Of a DNA stretch of 64,000 nt, positions 56,201-58,471 are shown one piece after another. This stretch comes from Unio delphinus (taxonomy: Eukaryota; Mollusca; Bivalvia; Unionida; Unionidae). Both the position numbers and the translations under genes were made by a program. The first letter of the stretch is position 1; each line of letters opens with the position of its first letter. The notes beneath the pieces are model-generated. The model saw only the letters and a program-made list of their open reading frames with translations. It did no database searches and had not been told where the DNA came from. The stretch is taken from assembly GCA_029339505.1 (NCBI GenBank), contig JAQISU010000169.1:4518001-4582000 (forward strand). Direction: 5' to 3'.

Positions 56201-58471
56201 TTTTCAAAATCCAATATGGCGGATAATAACAGGCACCAGAAGCCTCGATTTCGAATGAACCAATCACATTGTAGAACTGTTTTCCTATATACATGTGATA
56301 TATTCTATTAAAATAGAACAGAGTGCCCAAGAAATTTTATTATTTTTGTAATTAAAAAACTTATTTTTGGCAACAACAAAAAAAAAAAAACATTTGTATT
56401 CAGGTAAAAAATATGGGGAAACACAGGATAGTTGGCAGCTATGGTTACACCGACAGTTATTATTAATAATGAAATCAGTTCTTGACAATCTGCACCATAA
56501 GCATTTACTGCAACTAGCCATGTGCATGATGTTGGTAGGTACTTAGTTAACACAACATACAGAACAATTTACCATTAAAGCAAAATTCTGATCCATTACC
56601 AATTCTTAACTCGTATAAATGACCACAATTTTCATCCTCTATAGGATTATTTGGCTTTAGTGATCCATCAGTAAAATCATTAACCATGGGATATGAGATA
56701 AGCATTAATTTGAATCCCCGTTAAAAATGTACCTAACTCCGCCAAAACCAAGTTTGATGGGTTTTTTAATAAAAAAACATGCCCCCTCTCCTTTTCTGCA
56801 AAAGTGGTAAGAGAGATGTTCTAAAATGAATTATCTAAGTTTTACAATTAATGCCAAGTACGCAGGGATTTTCTTGTCACTGTAGACATAGGACTGTCCG
56901 GAGATTAAGTTCCATCTAGTCTCTTCAATTCAATCTACAAATAGGAACATTACAATGCTGTCATATTTCATTTTCTGGTAATTTTGATATAGTAGACTAT
57001 TAAATCATAAGAACTTGATAGTATAACAATCCTGGTACTTCTTTATGACATTATGCATCAAATTGGTTATAACCCATGTGAATCCTAAAAGTGATTTAGG
57101 TTTTAACACAGTTTTAACAAGTTTTCAGTCAAATCACTACAATGGCTGCAGTGTGGCAGTTTAAATTGATGTTCAGCACTGGAGAATCATGCCGAGAACA
57201 TGTAGCATGATGTCTCTCCCATTCACAATATCCTGTTGGGATGTAGGATCAGAGTCCATTGCCATTCAAAAAGTTGGAATTGGCTGTTTGGTGTCGATAT
57301 AGATAGAGTAGCCGCTTTCTAGCTGGCCTAGCAAACTTTAACGACATTTCATAGATATAGCTATGCATTAAATCTTTAGGAATGTGATTGCTGTCATAAA
57401 GAAATGAAACAAACAAAAGTCATTTATAGAAAAACGAAAGAACACAAACTTCCCAAAATATTTATTAAAAAATAACACCCAGAAATATGTAAATTCCAAC
57501 TTTTCAACAGGCACTAACCTCTAATCCTACACCCTAACATAAATAGCCAAATATAAAATTATATTGGCAAGGGTCAGAGGTAACCCTACAATGTAAGACA
57601 CAGCACTTTGTTTTTGTGCTATTCAAATATCATCCTTGTATAGTGTGTTCTTACACTCATGGCAGCCTATTTTGACAATCATCCACTAATTTATGTGTAA
57701 TTGATAAAGTAATTGTAAGGTCTTTGTCCCAGCGAAATGGAAATGTGACACAAACATACAGGCACATTATAATGGTCCATTAACATATATTTTAATTTAC
57801 TGCAATGCAACCGTAGTTGAGGTACACCAAAGTATGTTTACTTTGACTCAAATTGGAGGGCTATGTTACTTGAATGAAACGAAACGTTGCTTTAGTTTCA
57901 ATAGGCATAATATATTTGTATTCATTTTACTAAATAGTAGTTCAGCTTAACCCTTAAATGTAGGCCAATAAAACTTGAAAACAGGTCAGTTTCTTTTGTG
58001 AGATTTTGATTTTATTAAAGAAAAGTCATCTGGGTAAGTAAAAAGTATGACAAAAACATTACTTTGCAGAAAATCATCATTATATTTTGCCTGTTGTGTG
58101 ATATTCCTGAAAATTTGACTTTCGTTACGCTATCAGTCGACATCAAAATACGATGCACAACTTCATTATTTAGGCAGTAAGACCCATCACCTGCCCCCTC
58201 CCCTCCCCCCCTCGTAGGACTAGGTCCAGAAGAAACTCAAGACCGGGTAGATTCGTGTCACAAACTACAGGGTGTAGGAAATGCAAATGAAAAGCCAACA
58301 TCTTGTCTGTTTACAACGATGATTACGATTTATGATAAGTGAATACAAGCATGGGGTCGACAAAATAAGCAAAATATGCACGGTCACTCTGTAGCCACCC
58401 ACCCCTTCAGCACGACAACAATACTCACAATTATCAAGCAACTGTAAAAGGTCTGAGCAGATGTCACACAT
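1..58471 (-). CDS. USP34: USP34 orthologue (ubiquitin carboxyl-terminal hydrolase 34), 5' part, 22 exons, 3' end outside window
   Basis: Overall gene entry; exons follow separately. Human USP34 is a very large (about 3,500 residue) deubiquitinase known for acting on axin in Wnt signalling and in DNA damage responses. I joined exons using GT-AG sites and phase continuity, giving 3486 coding bases (1162 residues) that stay open to position 1. Recognisable segments, in order: QRQCMCCFKD, DEKEKLLQFV, LCKLSD-like CKLSDKDLRV, IFGPNLHVE, IDCIWAAAQLKHC, SAKSEKNMADFDGE, RGNTLLWDLVQD, EAEKVLCSLVC, WAEKDLNMM, LEQVDTLW. They match human USP34 in the same order. The catalytic USP domain is not in the window. 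Assignment rests on remembered family sequence, not a search. Exon 19 is the only doubtful exon. Confidence 0.95.
925..2430 (+). repeat. Degenerate 141-bp tandem repeat array, locus 1
   Basis: Recurring landmarks are an AAGATGG-type core, GCCATATTGGATGTCA-like text, CATTTTCATTTAG, ACCAACTAGACATCAT-like text, AGTCTT and GAAAACCCCATG. The ACCA-CTAGACAT landmark falls near 1237, 1378, 1519 and 1660, a constant spacing of 141. A SINE interrupts the array at 1665-1991. All other copies in the window run in this orientation, antisense to USP34. Confidence 0.75.
1665..1991 (+). mobile_element. tRNA-derived SINE, family 1, full length with 14-bp TSD
   Basis: The head has pol III promoter boxes: an A-box-like TGGCCTAGTGGTTAGAG near 1674 and a B box GGTTCGATCCC at 1718-1728. 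The body contains GGACTGGTCGGCCAG and TGACTGGGTGGGACATCATG. The tail is (CAAA)n. A perfect 14-bp target-site duplication (1651-1664 and 1992-2005) brackets it inside the 141-bp array, so it is younger than the array. It is not a functional tRNA: no acceptor-stem closure or complete cloverleaf. Confidence 0.9.
2544..2626 (-). CDS. USP34: USP34 coding exon 21
   Basis: Residues 1100-1128, LYSHKEEIQVRLSFLTYVFT then SMGSPDSF. Human has LYSHSAEVQVRLQFLTCVFS and LGSPDHF. The acceptor is tttgcag and the donor CTTTC/gtaagt. Confidence 0.95.
4210..5095 (+). pseudogene. Non-LTR retrotransposon reverse transcriptase relic (RTE-like)
   Basis: In intron 20. One frame reads as a reverse transcriptase with scattered stops: an NNHRGI box near 4320, TTFVDLTKAFNTVSQKGLWK near 4520, an NDVKQG box near 4700 and LFADDCQC near 4860. 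The last is the catalytic F/YxDD motif region. At least two internal stops (near 4660 and 4718) show it is dead. The family was judged from the box wording and is uncertain. 2627-4200 and 5100-5310 show nothing else recognisable. Confidence 0.8.
5311..5409 (-). CDS. USP34: USP34 coding exon 20
   Basis: Residues 1067-1100, WAEKDLNMMAHFFIDLVHYT then ELVTSNKRPTNT. Human has WAEKELNMMKLFFDNLVYYI. The acceptor is tttcag and the donor CACCTT/gtaaga; phase 2 in and out. Confidence 0.94.
5410..7356. other. USP34 introns 18-19, no recognisable element outside candidate exon 19
   Basis: AT-rich intron sequence on both sides of candidate exon 19. I searched for an exon encoding the human-like residues before WAEKELNMM and found none. 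The short ORFs here have no coding character. Confidence 0.5.
6674..6709 (-). CDS. USP34: USP34 candidate coding exon 19 (36 bp)
   Basis: Candidate residues 1055-1067, SIQPFLLPALQ, resembling human ISLRLLPKLF at the expected place. The donor CAAAG/gtaatt is good and phases fit both neighbours. The acceptor (aaaatgag) has a poor pyrimidine tract. The human protein has about 16 more residues before WAEKELNMM that I could not find in the introns on either side. The true exon may be longer, or another exon may be missing. Confidence 0.45.
7357..7484 (-). CDS. USP34: USP34 coding exon 18
   Basis: Residues 1013-1055, MMLPEGLAMEAEKVLCSLVC then FSSDRKIRMKFIEACIENVA. Human has LSEGLINEAEKLLCSLVCWF and DRQIRMRFIEGCLENL. 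The acceptor is cttgcag and the donor CACAG/gtactg; phase 0 in, phase 2 out. Confidence 0.95.
7485..8645. other. USP34 intron 17, contains a SINE family 2 copy
   Basis: Mostly plain intron. The only recognisable insert is the SINE at 8188-8440. Confidence 0.55.
8188..8440 (-). mobile_element. tRNA-derived SINE, family 2, diverged copy
   Basis: Aligns with the better copies at 31736-31980 and 50021-50651 through GTTTAATGCCATTTC, GATAGGCTATATATGGC, GGAGGAAGAACCCAGGAAAA and ATGCAGACAGA. Orientation is minus: the (AAC)n tail is at the low end and the tRNA-like head at the high end. Boundaries are approximate and I saw no TSD. Confidence 0.65.
8646..8770 (-). CDS. USP34: USP34 coding exon 17
   Basis: Residues 971-1012, VVHHRPVQKEQVLPVCSDYT then FDDVCQRGNTLLWDLVQDDG and V. 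Human has VVHKHQFNS and LDNVCKKGNTLLWDIVQDED. The acceptor is atttcag and the donor GGAGTG/gtgagt. Confidence 0.95.
8771..9741. other. USP34 intron 16, nothing recognised
   Basis: Unremarkable AT-rich intron between exons 16 and 17. No element or conserved ORF recognised on either strand. Confidence 0.5.
9742..9959 (-). CDS. USP34: USP34 coding exon 16, SAKSEKNMADFDGE signature
   Basis: Residues 898-971. Contains SCHSSRLSAKSEKNMADFDG then EDLLSDDELAQINAHAHFNA and QHLSNLASMYHTHMPH. Human has SCSSSQVSAKSEKNMADFDG and QHLPNLASIYHEHL. This motif is specific to USP34. The acceptor is atatgcag and the donor CATG/gtgagt; phase 2 in, phase 1 out. Confidence 0.96.
10345..10480. repeat. Small cluster of CATAACACTACATCTCACT-type repeats
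   Basis: Two or three imperfect copies of an ACACTACATCTCACT motif linked by GTGAAGAGTAC-like text. The same words reappear in and just after the larger minisatellite at 14631-14985 (for example CTCACTTGTGAAGGGTAC near 14987), so the two tracts are related. Confidence 0.55.
11441..12310 (-). pseudogene. DIRS/Ngaro-like retroelement relic: RNase H end plus tyrosine recombinase N-part
   Basis: Minus-strand reading, in several frames, gives segments in the order expected for tyrosine-recombinase retroelements. First is an RNase H-like end (NILVDSLFRQS near 12150, then LSNKLPVYVSPV near 12020). Next is FKIAPDPPLSHDPIVLAHPD near 11900. Last is a recombinase core-binding region (WSRKCMNPSYPSSTTVADLL near 11640, then LSTTKCYRVVLSNTLKFL near 11540). 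At least two frameshifts make it non-functional, and the catalytic Arg/His/Arg/Tyr part of the recombinase is missing. The superfamily is inferred from phrase similarity. Confidence 0.75.
13880..14400 (-). pseudogene. 3' end of an RTE-like LINE
   Basis: A 121-codon minus-strand frame ends in text typical of the C-terminal part of RTE-type polyproteins: LLYGSECLRVVKTEFSRVNS near 14310, KMCRMKWVGHVMQMPQ near 14150 and HTWTPAGKCK near 14070. It continues with stops to about 13890 (KAQAIAQD-like text). It is a 5'-truncated, decayed copy. It may belong to the same family as 4210-5095, but the two cover different parts of the protein. Confidence 0.8.
14631..14985. repeat. Short-period minisatellite of ATCTCACTGCATA-type units
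   Basis: About 350 bases of alternating ACTATATCTCACTGCATATC and CACTGCATAACAC blocks, giving a 13-14 base basic unit with higher-order units of about 27 bases. Units are imperfect. There are no spacers of unique sequence, so it is not a CRISPR-type array. Confidence 0.85.
15119..15243 (-). CDS. USP34: USP34 coding exon 15
   Basis: Residues 857-898, ESSHHMEESAAKKTEENSVE then MQVFDCSSVIQKMHAHKQGR. Linker sequence without close similarity to human. Supported by acceptor ttgaacag, donor CGTGG/gtcagt and exact phase fit to exons 14 and 16. Confidence 0.8.
15403..15472. repeat. (AAT)n microsatellite tail of LINE copy A
   Basis: About 22 AAT/TAA units with one AGT interruption near 15421, at the 3' end of the minus-strand LINE. 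The tract is matched by the one at 59024-59078. The poly-Leu reading on the other strand is a repeat artefact. Confidence 0.9.
16232..19238 (-). mobile_element. Inner hAT element with transposase, inserted in the outer one
   Basis: Termini ATACATGCCAACC at 16232 and inverted at 19238. Flanks are GAATTTCC (16224-16231) and GAATTTCT (19239-19246), an 8-bp duplication with one mismatch. Subterminal regions at both ends repeat AAAAAG.GTAAT words (near 16253-16315 and 19134-19228), plausible transposase-binding sites. It carries a decayed transposase gene on the minus strand. Confidence 0.8.
16384..18558 (-). pseudogene. hAT-superfamily transposase, frameshifted
   Basis: Start-like ATG at 18558, followed by a Cys-Cys/His-His zinc finger region (CGNDFSIGHGGKFDVEKHVK near 18430, H-x4-H at its end), typical of BED-type fingers in hAT transposases. 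Then come the RNase H-like catalytic region (FSIATDG near 18130; CMGFAADNASVMTGIHKGVA near 17910; ITGCPCHLMHLAAGKAADKL near 17810) and the C-terminal hAT dimerisation segment (HSNADCERLFSVVNKNKTEF near 16560). At least three frame changes (near 18470, 17280 and 16900) and an in-frame stop region near 18330 show it is inactive. A GACGTCACGTGATG element near 18650 may be its old promoter. Confidence 0.9.
20167..20282. repeat. (TA)n/(CA)n microsatellite
   Basis: Compound tract GTGTATGTGTGTATATAT..., an ATCT interruption near 20242, then ACACACAC. Ordinary polymorphic simple repeat. The reading frame through it is an artefact. Confidence 0.95.
20481..21455 (-). CDS. USP34: USP34 coding exon 14: acidic block plus His-rich block
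   Basis: The largest exon (975 bp, 325 codons, residues 532-856). Reading from the start: a basic stretch, an acidic block (around 588-611), a His-rich block of about 40 residues (around 612-652, containing NHHHHHHQHHLHHHH), a Ser/Asp/Glu-rich segment, a second acidic block (around 725-740), then a Gln/Lys helix-prone stretch (KPEYQELLKQQLKHTQRQL). It has no recognised domain and is probably a long disordered linker. Human USP34 also has a poly-His run in this linker, but closer to SAKSEKN. The open frame over 1 kb, acceptor gaacag and donor AAAGG/gtgatt support it. Antisense ORFs here are shadows of the repeats. Confidence 0.88.
21456..22943. other. USP34 intron 13, contains a 141-bp repeat locus
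   Basis: Plain intron to about 22430, then two to three units of the 141-bp repeat to about 22770. Nothing else recognised. Confidence 0.55.
22430..22770 (+). repeat. 141-bp repeat, locus 2
   Basis: Two to three diverged units: AAGATGGCCAGTATTGTGGCC near 22457, TTGGCACCATTTTGGAT, ATTAGATATCATATGAAGTC near 22640. Same orientation as locus 1. No common terminal module. Confidence 0.65.
22944..23041 (-). CDS. USP34: USP34 coding exon 13
   Basis: Residues 499-531, DLQDVGKNELSSSESIQVSE then DGEDKPEQKDAQ. Low-complexity Ser/Glu-rich linker. Supported by acceptor ctgacag, donor CCCAG/gtacat and phase fit to both neighbours rather than by close similarity to the human protein. Confidence 0.82.
23042..25028. 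other. USP34 intron 12: SINE fragment and a CATAACTCT-type repeat
   Basis: 23452-23560 resembles the 3' half of SINE family 1 in minus orientation (CTACAATGCCTGCAGTGTGGC, GGACATGTAGCATGATG). 23800-24880 is a separate degenerate repeat, listed separately. The remainder is plain intron. Confidence 0.5.
23800..24880. repeat. Degenerate repeat with GGCCATAACTC and AGCTATGCTGGTTA words
   Basis: Landmarks such as TCATAACTCTTC, GGGCCATAACTCTAA, TTAGCTATGCTAGTTAGAAG (near 24085), AAGCTATGCTGGTTACAAGG (near 24342) and GAGCTATCCTGGTTAAATGG (near 24648) recur every 250-310 bases. It ends in GAAAGACAGACAGGCAGATG near 24830. Similar GGGCCATAACTCT...CAGACAGACAG tracts are common in molluscan non-coding DNA as I remember it. 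Origin unknown. Confidence 0.55.
25029..25185 (-). CDS. USP34: USP34 coding exon 12, with a Gln/His-rich run
   Basis: Residues 447-499. TLYLASALVKCIWNTYSASQ matches human TLYLASMLIKALWN. It is followed by a Gln/His run of 14 residues starting at about residue 473 (12 Gln, 2 His), encoded by CAG/CAA repeats, which is not in the human segment I remember. Two overlapping donors are possible at GAGAGTAGTGAGT; the one giving phase 1 (after GTA) is required by exon 13. Confidence 0.88.
25186..26455. other. USP34 intron 11, nothing recognised
   Basis: AT-rich. The longest frame (25430-25819, plus strand) shows no family resemblance or coding periodicity that I can support. Confidence 0.45.
26456..26581 (-). 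CDS. USP34: USP34 coding exon 11
   Basis: Forty-two codons, residues 405-446. LKHCGKQVFDILIPLIKHLE then LQPVQYLLKLVSALDIAAHT and ES. Human has LKHCSRYIHDLFPSLIKNLD and LLNLVSALEPSVHTE. The acceptor is tttttcag and the donor GAATCT/gtaagt. Phase 0 on both sides. Confidence 0.95.
27164..28680 (+). mobile_element. pogo/Tigger-type element, copy 1
   Basis: Termini CAGTCCTACCCGTTTAT at 27164 and inverted at 28680, followed by TA on the right (the left flank is CA, probably a mutated TA). Near 28140-28250 the plus strand encodes a remnant reading NFAATSGWCSRFNVHHNIGY, which matches the CENP-B-type helix-turn-helix of pogo/Tigger transposases. The catalytic DDE domain is absent and stops are frequent, so it is a decayed, internally deleted copy of 1.5 kb. 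Copy 2 lies at 49851-52793. Confidence 0.85.
29582..30525. mobile_element. TTAA-flanked MITE with AGCCCCAATAC termini
   Basis: Left terminus AGCCCCAATACCGCCATT follows TTAA at 29578-29581. The right terminus is the inverse (AGCCCCAATACGCCATTTTTC on the minus strand, one base shorter inside) followed by TTAA at 30526-30529. It is 944 bp with no transposase-like ORF. TTAA duplication is the piggyBac signature, though the termini lack the usual CCY start. Confidence 0.75.
31490..31582 (-). CDS. USP34: USP34 coding exon 10
   Basis: Thirty-one codons, residues 374-404. LIKQSQIILNFLAVEGRITN then EQIDCIWAAAQ, nearly identical to the human IKQCQVILNFLAAEGRL and HIDCIWAAAQ. This exon and exon 11 gave the first firm identification of the gene. 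Phase 0 on both sides. Confidence 0.96.
31736..31980 (-). mobile_element. tRNA-derived SINE, family 2, with 10-bp TSD
   Basis: Perfect TSD TAAATATCAG at 31726-31735 and 31981-31990. Read on the minus strand the head carries an A-box-like TGGTCTAAAGCGC and a B-box-like GGGTTCGAGTTT, and the tail ends GCGTTAAACCCTTAAACAAC plus (AAC)n. Best-preserved copy of the family in the window. Confidence 0.85.
32240..32318 (-). CDS. USP34: USP34 coding exon 9
   Basis: Residues 347-373, VGHHLAQWLIDHKIIEHIFG followed by PNLHVE. Human has ELADWLISNNVVEHIFGPNLH in this position. The acceptor is tttaag and the donor GTAGAG/gtaagt. Confidence 0.93.
32640..33340 (+). repeat. 141-bp repeat array, locus 3, with terminal module
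   Basis: Three to four diverged units (ATGGCTATCACTGCATCCATAT near 32791; AAGATGGTCATGTGGCCAT near 32931; AAGATGGTCACCATGGCAG near 33067). The array ends at TACTAGACCATGGGATGAAG, followed by a module containing AAGAAGTTTTGTTGTAGTAG, GGACAGACAGAAGATGAACA and ACCAACAGAACTAGCTAGAA, also seen after loci 5, 6 and 7. Confidence 0.7.
33794..34110 (-). mobile_element. tRNA-derived SINE, family 1, minus-strand copy
   Basis: Reverse complement of the 1665-1991 copy: tail GTTTGTTTGCTTGATTAATAG at the low end, GACATTATCCTGACACCAGG and GGCCGACCAGTCCTAACACT in the middle, and the B box as GGGGATTGAACCC near 34053. Near full length. Abuts a plus-strand fragment on its right. Confidence 0.85.
34111..34147 (+). 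mobile_element. SINE family 1 head fragment, head-to-head with the preceding copy
   Basis: Text GGAGGTTATAGGTTAGATCC then CCAGCCAAGTCATA matches the B-box region of the 1665-1991 copy (GGAGGTTGTGGGTTCGATCC then CCGGCCCGAGTCATA) in the opposite direction to the adjoining copy. Confidence 0.6.
34644..34702 (-). CDS. USP34: USP34 coding exon 8
   Basis: Residues 328-347, NQINLYNESCNNETLMDAER. Human has NQLHTFNDVCNNESLVSD. The acceptor is tttcag and the donor GAGAG/gtaaga; phase 0 in, phase 2 out. Confidence 0.92.
34870..35010 (+). repeat. 141-bp repeat, locus 4 (single unit)
   Basis: One unit: ACTGTCATGATGGCCACAAT, GGCAGCCAAATTGGACATCA, GATCAGCACCATTTTCATCA. No terminal module. Confidence 0.6.
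35640..36135 (+). repeat. 141-bp repeat, locus 5, with terminal module
   Basis: Two diverged units (GGTGACCATGTTAAACAAAG near 35790; CACAATTTTCATTTAAGCTC near 35942), then the terminal module with TTCTCTAAGCAGTTATGGAT, GGAAGACAGATGATGGATGC and TCAACCAGCAGAGCTAAAAA. Confidence 0.6.
37207..37399 (-). CDS. USP34: USP34 coding exon 7
   Basis: Residues 263-327, from YMCKLSDKDLRVAGNRNMTD to RLAGIAQIN. The segment MWHAVKEPLESHFNFDRDGL parallels human MWSTVKEPLDTTLCFDKESL. The acceptor is ttaatag and the donor ATTAAT/gtgagt. One of the best conserved exons in the window. Confidence 0.95.
37400..38998. other. USP34 intron 6: SINE fragment
   Basis: Contains a headless SINE family 1 fragment at 38575-38776. 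37400-38570 shows nothing recognised. Confidence 0.5.
38575..38776 (+). mobile_element. SINE family 1, 5'-truncated copy
   Basis: Matches the body and tail of 1665-1991: GCGTTAGGACTGGTTGACCA, GACTGGCTGGGATGTGATG, GACAGACATCAGTATAAACT, GCTACATTAAAAATCTAAAT. The pol III head is missing. The tail is (AC)n. Confidence 0.75.
38999..39066 (-). CDS. USP34: USP34 coding exon 6
   Basis: Residues 241-263, LRLWMNIPTVMQYIIPLRTS followed by VI and a split Arg. Human has IRIWLHIPAVMQHIIPFRTY here. The acceptor is tttcag and the donor ATCAG/gtgaga; phase 0 in, phase 2 out. Confidence 0.93.
39429..39578 (-). CDS. USP34: USP34 coding exon 5
   Basis: Fifty codons, residues 191-240. Contains DTEVPLFLLRNVCFFCDSNG and FEKATPDTLPF, close to human DVEVPLHLLRYVCLFCGKNG and FEYGTPETLPF. 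The acceptor is aaacag and the donor GCAAAT/gtaagt. Phase 0 on both sides. Confidence 0.93.
41008..41365 (+). pseudogene. Unidentified plus-strand coding relic
   Basis: After a strong acceptor-like tract (TTTTTTTCATTTTCAG ending near 41006) one frame runs about 95 codons: YDYGFSWSLLPKSRISADTL, ASKNLDKLSNGIVIEIFNFN, then TFAEFCNTLTLLNDEYQSLN, FNRVNSILDQKKKLVSKQK. A one-base shift in an A run near 41291 then leads to NIDEFLRRGIQDVGANKK. The text has protein-like composition and looks like part of a longer gene, perhaps from a transposon. I do not recognise the family. A donor-like TCA/gtaagt at 40620 could belong to a first exon. Confidence 0.4.
42560..43775 (+). repeat. 141-bp repeat array, locus 6, with terminal module
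   Basis: About eight diverged units. Landmarks (GGTAGTCATATCAGAAGTTA near 42980, GATGACCATACTGAATGTCT near 43202, GGTAACCATATTGGATAAAA near 43339, GGTGGCCACAATGGACATCA near 43466) recur every 125-140 bases. The array ends in ACTAGACCATGGGATGGATG followed by the terminal module (AGTAGTTTAGAAGCAGTAGA, GATGGACAATGGACCTTCCC, TCTATGACCAGTAGAGCCAA). Confidence 0.75.
43841..43891 (-). CDS. USP34: USP34 coding exon 4
   Basis: Seventeen codons, residues 174-190, ELSQQETSALNNYCEIS. It aligns with human DISTQESNILGAFCDMN. The acceptor follows a long A tract on the + strand (a T tract in the sense strand) and the donor is ATATCA/gtaagt. Phase 0 on both sides. Confidence 0.9.
43892..45522. other. USP34 intron 3: 141-bp array
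   Basis: Mostly occupied by locus 7 of the 141-bp family (44090-45110). 45115-45520 shows nothing recognised. Confidence 0.55.
44090..45110 (+). repeat. 141-bp repeat array, locus 7, with terminal module
   Basis: Units near 44175 (AAGATGGCAACTGTACTTGC), 44320 and 44562, then a homogenised stretch at 44700-44900 of about 60-base subunits (GACATGACCATCCATTTAG plus AGAGTAATATAAACCCT). It ends with the module AAGAAGTTTACAAGTAGCTG, TGGATGGATGACAGACAGAA, GGTCTACGACAAGTTGAGCT. Confidence 0.7.
45523..45910 (-). CDS. USP34: USP34 coding exon 3, with an acidic stretch
   Basis: Residues 44-173. Begins QCMCCFKDLRNFEKLN and ends AYKHCVHSSLE. In the middle is a lineage-variable Glu/Lys/Asp-rich stretch (around residues 87-125) without hydrophobic content, probably disordered. 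It is followed by DEKEKLLQFVTKVF, which matches the human DEKEKLLLCVAKIF. Acceptor attttag, donor TTGGAG/gtaatt, phase 0 out. Confidence 0.93.
45911..48736. other. USP34 intron 2, nothing recognised
   Basis: 2.8 kb of AT-rich intron. Short ORFs at 46105 and 47505 (plus) and 47884 (minus) show no coding character. Confidence 0.45.
48737..48824 (-). CDS. USP34: USP34 coding exon 2
   Basis: Residues 15-44, including NKKEILSFVLYVCLWPQR. The acceptor is tatgcag and the donor CAAAG/gtaaga. The 88 bases fit phase 1 in and phase 2 out. It aligns with the human segment ending in SWTQRQC. The intron to exon 1 is about 9.6 kb, the largest in the window. Confidence 0.9.
48825..49848. other. First part of USP34 intron 1, nothing but a short (TA)n
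   Basis: Plain AT-rich intron with a (TA) run near 48978-48996. A TTACCGTATTG word just before the pogo copy (49834) echoes the terminus of the element ending at 54172. Confidence 0.45.
50021..50651 (-). mobile_element. tRNA-derived SINE family 2 copy with LINE insert
   Basis: Flanked by CCCAGCTT at 50013-50020 and 50652-50659, inside pogo copy 2. The right part (50464-50651) matches the 31736-31980 copy closely (CATGGCGGCCAGTATTATTG, GGTGGAAGAAGAACCCGGGA). The left part holds only the tail. Positions 50064-50452 between them are a LINE fragment. Confidence 0.8.
50064..50453 (+). mobile_element. 5'-truncated LINE 3' end, open frame of 123 codons
   Basis: The frame 50082-50453 contains MRCFRRLLGITYRDHVTNEE, KWYGHVTRSTGLAKTIMQG, GGRRRGRQRKRWEDNISEW and SSVVPQRSARLRDR. 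These are the C-terminal end of a non-LTR retrotransposon polyprotein widespread in marine invertebrates as I remember it. It ends in a short (GATA)-type tail. Flanking GATATACATAGG (50052-50063) and GATATACATGG (50453-50463) are its target-site duplication within the SINE. The frame is unbroken, so this is among the youngest insertions here. Confidence 0.85.
51164..51949 (+). mobile_element. TTAA-MITE (piggyBac-like), copy 1
   Basis: Termini CTAATTCAGCCCCAATG at 51164 and the inverse of CTCATTCAGCCCCAG at 51949. The right flank is TTAA (51950-51953) and the left is a mutated TAAA (51160-51163). Inserted in pogo copy 2; copy 1 of pogo keeps the empty site (GCTGTTAATGAAGTTAAGGG near 27932). 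Carries a 63-codon frame (51456-51647) with FLWFNLENIEKVQQLDIL and an acidic tail, a remnant shared with the copy at 54605-55376. Confidence 0.8.
52023..52350 (+). pseudogene. Tigger-type transposase N-terminal remnant
   Basis: Within pogo copy 2. Reads ESLKKDCIKGNCIPHRKKQK then, after a frame change near 52200, DRDMLIEKVKEFVKKLRRVE and NFAATSGWFSRFRVHHNIGY. This is the two-part DNA-binding region (HTH plus CENP-B-type HTH) of pogo-family transposases. There is no catalytic domain. Confidence 0.75.
52833..54172 (+). mobile_element. Internally deleted pogo-like element (N- and C-terminal coding ends only)
   Basis: 53070-53290 reads, with a stop and shifts, RSYTAVFKLEVIKFTEEKGG then NIAAHRKYGVSEKCVRV, KKANRG and EDKLEEYVLTQ, the N-terminal HTH region of a pogo-family transposase. 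It jumps directly to an acidic C-terminal-like end (NNEDIDLEIFSDIGDD then stop, near 53425). The right end GAAAAATACGGTAA near 54172 looks like a terminus of this family. The left end CTACCCGTTTTTAATATCAA near 52833 is a guess. Strongly diverged. Confidence 0.6.
54190..54600. repeat. Unclassified degenerate repeat
   Basis: AAGGCCTCATCAATAAACAT near 54322 and GGAGGTCTCATCAAACAAAA near 54469 mark about 148-base units resembling, in general style, the other molluscan array repeats in this window. Only two to three units. Confidence 0.4.
54605..55376 (-). mobile_element. TTAA-MITE (piggyBac-like), copy 2, inverted
   Basis: TTAA at 54601-54604 and 55377-55380 flank termini CTCATTCAGCCCCAGC and its inverse. 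Aligns over its length with the reverse complement of 51164-51949, including the acidic coding remnant (ETESSKEEDVDINK on the minus strand). The frame is broken by stops. Confidence 0.85.
55385..57090. other. USP34 intron 1, middle part, nothing recognised
   Basis: AT-rich, with short ORFs lacking coding character on both strands. Confidence 0.45.
57095..57235 (-). mobile_element. SINE family 1, 3' fragment, minus strand
   Basis: TTTTCAGTCAAATCACTACA, GGCTGCAGTGTGGCAGTTTA and GAACATGTAGCATGATGTC match the tail half of the 33794-34110 copy. It stops abruptly at CAATATCCTG where an inverted-repeat element begins. Confidence 0.75.
57236..57537. mobile_element. Small inverted-repeat element (MITE candidate)
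   Basis: Left arm 57236-57290 and right arm 57492-57537 are inverted copies with mismatches, sharing GTAGGAT.AGAG and AAAAGTTGGAATT. Arms are about 45-55 bases and the whole is about 300 bp. It begins exactly where the SINE fragment stops. No clear target duplication found. Confidence 0.6.
57540..58420. other. USP34 intron 1, 5' end, nothing recognised
   Basis: Contains a C-rich run near 58190-58212 and otherwise plain sequence down to the donor of exon 1. Confidence 0.45.
58429..58471 (-). CDS. USP34: USP34 coding exon 1 (start codon)
   Basis: Encodes MCDICSDLLQLLDN plus one base (residues 1-14). The ATG at 58471-58469 is the first ATG in this frame after an in-frame TAA about 85 bases upstream, which fixes the start. 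Human USP34 starts MCENCADLVEVLN, so start and reading frame agree. The donor reads AATT/gtgagt. The exon continues upstream as 5' UTR; the transcription start is not visible. Confidence 0.9.
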
